The translations under genes were made by a program, and so were the position numbers. Of a stretch of 23,710 nt of DNA, positions 21,071-23,710 are shown piece by piece. Every line of letters starts with the position of its first letter. Positions within the stretch are counted from its first letter, which is position 1. Source of the DNA: Saccoglossus kowalevskii (lineage: Eukaryota; Hemichordata; Enteropneusta; Harrimaniidae); assembly GCF_000003605.2 (NCBI RefSeq), contig NW_003116455.1, positions 157,602-181,311 of the forward strand, in the 5' to 3' direction. Below the pieces are notes generated by a model, which saw only the letters and a list, made by a program, of their open reading frames with translations, searched no databases and was not told the DNA's origin.

Positions 21071-21775
21071 AAAAAAAAATGCTGCGCTGTGAGGTGGTGT
21101 CAAGTTCACTGAATCAGCAAATATATACTGAATAAAAAACATGGATATTTTAAGAATTATTTAATTAAGAAGACCATTATTGAATTTATACTCGGGATGC
21201 ATTATATTCCATGTCCTCATGGGAACGAGTTGGTGCGTGCAGTGTCGTTAAAACACACCTCCCCTCCGGCATCTAGAAGTTTACATAGCTTCTATTATGA
21301 ACTTGCTCTGAAATATGAAGTGCAATCTTGTTATCAGTGCCTTGTCATGTGCACGCGTTGATGATACATGATATCTGAAAAATAAATGTATCGACAGACC
21401 CTCTCAAACAAAAGGCGAGGGACTTGACCTGCTTTGACACAAAGACCTCAACCAATCATTTTGGAGTAGCGTATTTGTGTGACGTCAGAGTGAAGAGATT
21501 GTTGTATAGAGGTATTATGTCAAGTTCGATGGCAATCGGCTGATATTTTCACATTTGTGCTAATAATTTAATTCCGGTTTGGTCTGCGGGATACATATAG
21601 TGTTGCCGATGCACTGGTGGTTAGGCATAAGAATTCGTGAAGGATTGAAAAATAGTGAACGGCGTATTCTTACTTGTTTGTGTGTCTATCCGTATCTAGC
21701 TATATCTAATTAAACATTATAACTGAGAAATGGCATCGCAAATAAAAGTCGATATGCAAGTATATAGGAGAAATC
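21071..21775. other. No gene seen; CCAAT box and CRE
   Basis: ACCAATCA near 21450 and a perfect CRE TGACGTCA at 21480-21487 are spaced as in a compact promoter. No good TATA box, donor or reading frame follows within 300 bp. Confidence 0.35.
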
Positions 21776-21898
21776 ATAGCTCTTCTGTGACGATAACATT
21801 TCTAAAAAACTAAAAATAACAAATATAATGACACAGAATGTACCAGAAATTTTTAAATACCATCACAAAAACTGACCGACCGACACAAGAAGAGCTAT
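21776..21898. repeat. Inverted repeat, 11-bp perfect arms
   Basis: ATAGCTCTTCT (21776-21786) is the reverse complement of AGAAGAGCTAT (21888-21898). Pairing extends to GTG/CAC across one extra base. The 101-bp interior is AT-rich. The total size of 123 bp suits a decayed MITE, but there is no clear target-site duplication. Confidence 0.4.
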
Positions 21899-21905
21899 CA
21901 TGGCA

Positions 21906-22147
21906 CACATTTTCACAATTCCGCAACCGGATCTCAGTCGTGTGTGAACAAATTATGTTTAAACTTGGTACATTCATTGAATGCAATATTTTGTATGTAT
22001 AAAAAATGACAAACTGGTGGCCATTTTGTTTTAAAGAATGCTGTTCTGGATTTATTTATATTGTCTAATTCAAACTATATACATAAAATGAAATAATACA
22101 TTTTTACCATTCCGAAACCCGATCTCAGTCATATATGGAGGAAATTG
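21906..22147 (+). repeat. Two direct copies of a ~45-bp segment, 193 bp apart
   Basis: Copies at about 21906-21952 and 22099-22147 share acatttt, aattccg/cattccg and a gatctcagtc core with a similar start and length. The intervening sequence does not repeat, so this looks like an old tandem duplication or two ends of one element. Confidence 0.45.
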
Positions 22148-22773
22148 ATGACGTAATGGGCTATAATGCACTTCATTATATTTTTCGGACTGGGTTCAAA
22201 TGGCTGAATGAAGGCGCTATATCTCAAAGATATTAGTCAACCTTTTAAATATCGCCTTGGTAGTCAGACAATATTTCACGTCTATAATACAAACGGGCAC
22301 TATGTCATTGGCAACGACAATTGGTATCTACCTGTCAGATTTGTTTGCATTGATGAACGGTCTTAAATTAAAATAATTTGGACGATGACACGTCATAAAT
22401 CATAAAAAAGCTTCGTCAATATAAGGCGCAAATTCTCGGACCTGTATATCATTGCACACACATGTATGGACGTTTAGGCCCCAATATGACAGCCAATGGT
22501 AACAACTGTATCATTCAGAGAATGTGTGCCAGACTTTTTTTGTTTTGGAAACAACATTGTACACGTTCTTCAAGTTAATCTTGCTCCGCTGATTTTTATT
22601 GTGCTTCACCACAGGCATGCTTGTTAAAAACATTTGGATTTTTGTTAACAATATATCCTAGATACAGTCGAATGCGATCAATAAAAAGTACTTTATTCTT
22701 AACAAGGACACAGAGATAAAAGTAAAAACATGTGAAATTTGACACCAGATCTCCGAATAATCACAGCAAAACA
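22148..22773. other. No gene seen
   Basis: AT-rich sequence without a supported reading frame, splice-site pair or repeat. Confidence 0.5.
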
Positions 22774-22893
22774 GGGGGTATGGAGAGAATTGTGATGTTC
22801 TTTTCCCAGGTAATGAATGCGCCGTTTGTACCCTGCAGGCAATTTTATCATACGGTTTCTATGTGATGTACCCGTGTAGTGGCATTTCAGTCG
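22774..22893 (-). mobile_element. Possible LINE ORF2 thumb-region fragment
   Basis: The minus-strand frame (22971-22699) contains YTGTSHRNRMI, KLPAGYKRRIHYL and NSLHTP. CR1/L2-type ORF2 has 'ARLVTGTS-R-HITP--------LHWLPV-YR-I--K------SLH--AP' here. Order and residues fit if about eight codons covering TP--LHW are deleted. The match rests on TGTS, LP-GY, RRIHY and SLH. Weaker than the fragment at 20185-20307. Confidence 0.4.
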
Positions 22894-22974
22894 TGGTTTT
22901 GTAATTTGTAAAGTGTTGTTGCACGTAATTTGATAGAAACGTGCGAGTAAGTTCTTGTGCACTTTGAACACTAT

Positions 22975-23710
22975 TTTTCGCTCATCTGTAATTTACACCA
23001 CCACCTTTTTTATCAAGCCATACAACTTCAAATAGGATGAACCGCTTTCGCGGTAATACCACTAACATTCGCTTGCAATCGTAGCATTACATTCCCTCGT
23101 AGTCATAGTTTTATTTTGCCAAATCTGTTGTTTTTGGTTATGGCCACTGTAGATCGTAATACACTAAAAAAAACAATATGTAGGTAATTCCTCTGCCCGA
23201 ATTAACCATTCATCTCATTCATTGATTTTTCTGATTGTAGTTCCATGATTAATTTGTCAACGTTTTATATCTCAGCAGAAGAATTCGAGTGACAATATAC
23301 ACCTCAATTTCATTTCTCTTGACATGTTGAATGATAAACTATTGTCTCTGTGGTTGGATGTGGTGTGGATCAATTGTGCGTATCATAAGCATTCTGTTTG
23401 TGTGTTCATACATACCTTGTGTCAATCTAGGCAAATAGGTTTCCCGTTGTGGTATCTTGTTTATGGTATTGTTTTTATGAATGCCGAACGTACTAATATA
23501 ATGGTCGACAGAGATTACATAATAAATTCTGATGCGAAAAAATTTCCATGTCATAACTTTTGCTCATCAACACCGATGTGTGAGTGGCGTGTGTATGAGA
23601 CTATAATGTTAAATGATTGTCAACGACAAGTTATTCATTGCCAAGAACTGAACACTCACATGAAAACGCTTATTTTAGTTCACATCCCAATTGAAAGGGG
23701 TACCTGAATT
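22975..23710. other. No gene supported
   Basis: A 127-codon plus frame (23324-23707) is one of the longest in the window, but about one frame of that length is expected by chance at this base composition. It shows no signal peptide, membrane segment or known motif, and it overlaps a 71-codon minus frame. The rest is AT-rich spacer. Confidence 0.5.

Noticed and set aside
22793-22900. Excellent-looking acceptor (ttcttttcccag, end 22804-22810) followed by a Cys-containing open stretch on the plus strand
   Set aside because: It overlaps a minus-strand LINE-like fragment, needs a phase that does not match the candidate secreted-protein exon, and has no nearby polyadenylation signal.
23324-23707. 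127-codon plus-strand frame at the right end
   Set aside because: Length is within chance expectation for AT-rich sequence of this size; no domain, signal peptide or splice context; overlapped by a minus-strand frame.
1-23710. tRNA, rRNA, snRNA genes and CRISPR arrays
   Set aside because: Looked by eye for A/B-box pairs, conserved rRNA or snRNA strings and regularly spaced repeats with unique spacers; none seen apart from the two minisatellites, which lack spacers.

Overview
The window looks like AT-rich nuclear DNA from a metazoan, most likely a non-vertebrate animal. There are no operons and no long conserved reading frames. There is spliceosomal splice-site grammar, CpG dinucleotides are not visibly depleted, two minisatellite arrays are present, and several eroded fragments resemble CR1/L2-type non-LTR retrotransposons. 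I cannot name the species. Reading frames of 60-150 codons are expected by chance at this base composition, so most of them were not accepted as genes.

Layout. Positions 1-545 are a 41-bp tandem repeat that runs off the left edge. Positions 1380-3360 hold the best recognised element: a dead LINE on the minus strand with endonuclease and reverse-transcriptase blocks in the right order, many stops and frameshifts, and an extra segment of about 230 bp inside the endonuclease. Positions 3750-4380 are a degenerate 52-bp minisatellite. Near 4904-4990 and 5747-5815 lies a diverged repeat pair. Between them and the second copy is a perfect NRF1-type palindrome (5652-5663) beside a possible minus-strand first coding exon and a GC-rich hairpin. 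A cluster of four hairpins or palindromes lies at 8045-8182. Possible transposon fossils lie at 6217-6381 (LINE tail) and 10373-10579 (MULE-like transposase).

The best candidate for a living gene is at 12.8-13.5 kb on the plus strand. A perfect CRE (12811-12818) and a TATA-like box (12846-12853) precede a short non-coding exon ending at a good donor (12926/12927). A 364-bp intron follows, then an exon (13291-13512) with a 21-codon signal-peptide-like start ending exactly at CAG|GTAAGG. That is the design of the 5' end of a secreted-protein or neuropeptide gene. The mature part is not recognised, and downstream exons are either one weak nearby candidate (13581-13727) or lie beyond what I can identify.

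The right half (13.7-23.7 kb) is mostly featureless non-coding DNA. It has three more LINE fragments (17145-17336 plus strand; 20185-20307 and 22774-22893 minus strand), a TATA/initiator pair at 21031-21070, a CCAAT/CRE pair near 21450-21487, and small local repeats at 21776-22147. Nothing here shows genes working together. The window reads as intergenic or intronic sequence with transposon fossils and one candidate gene start.
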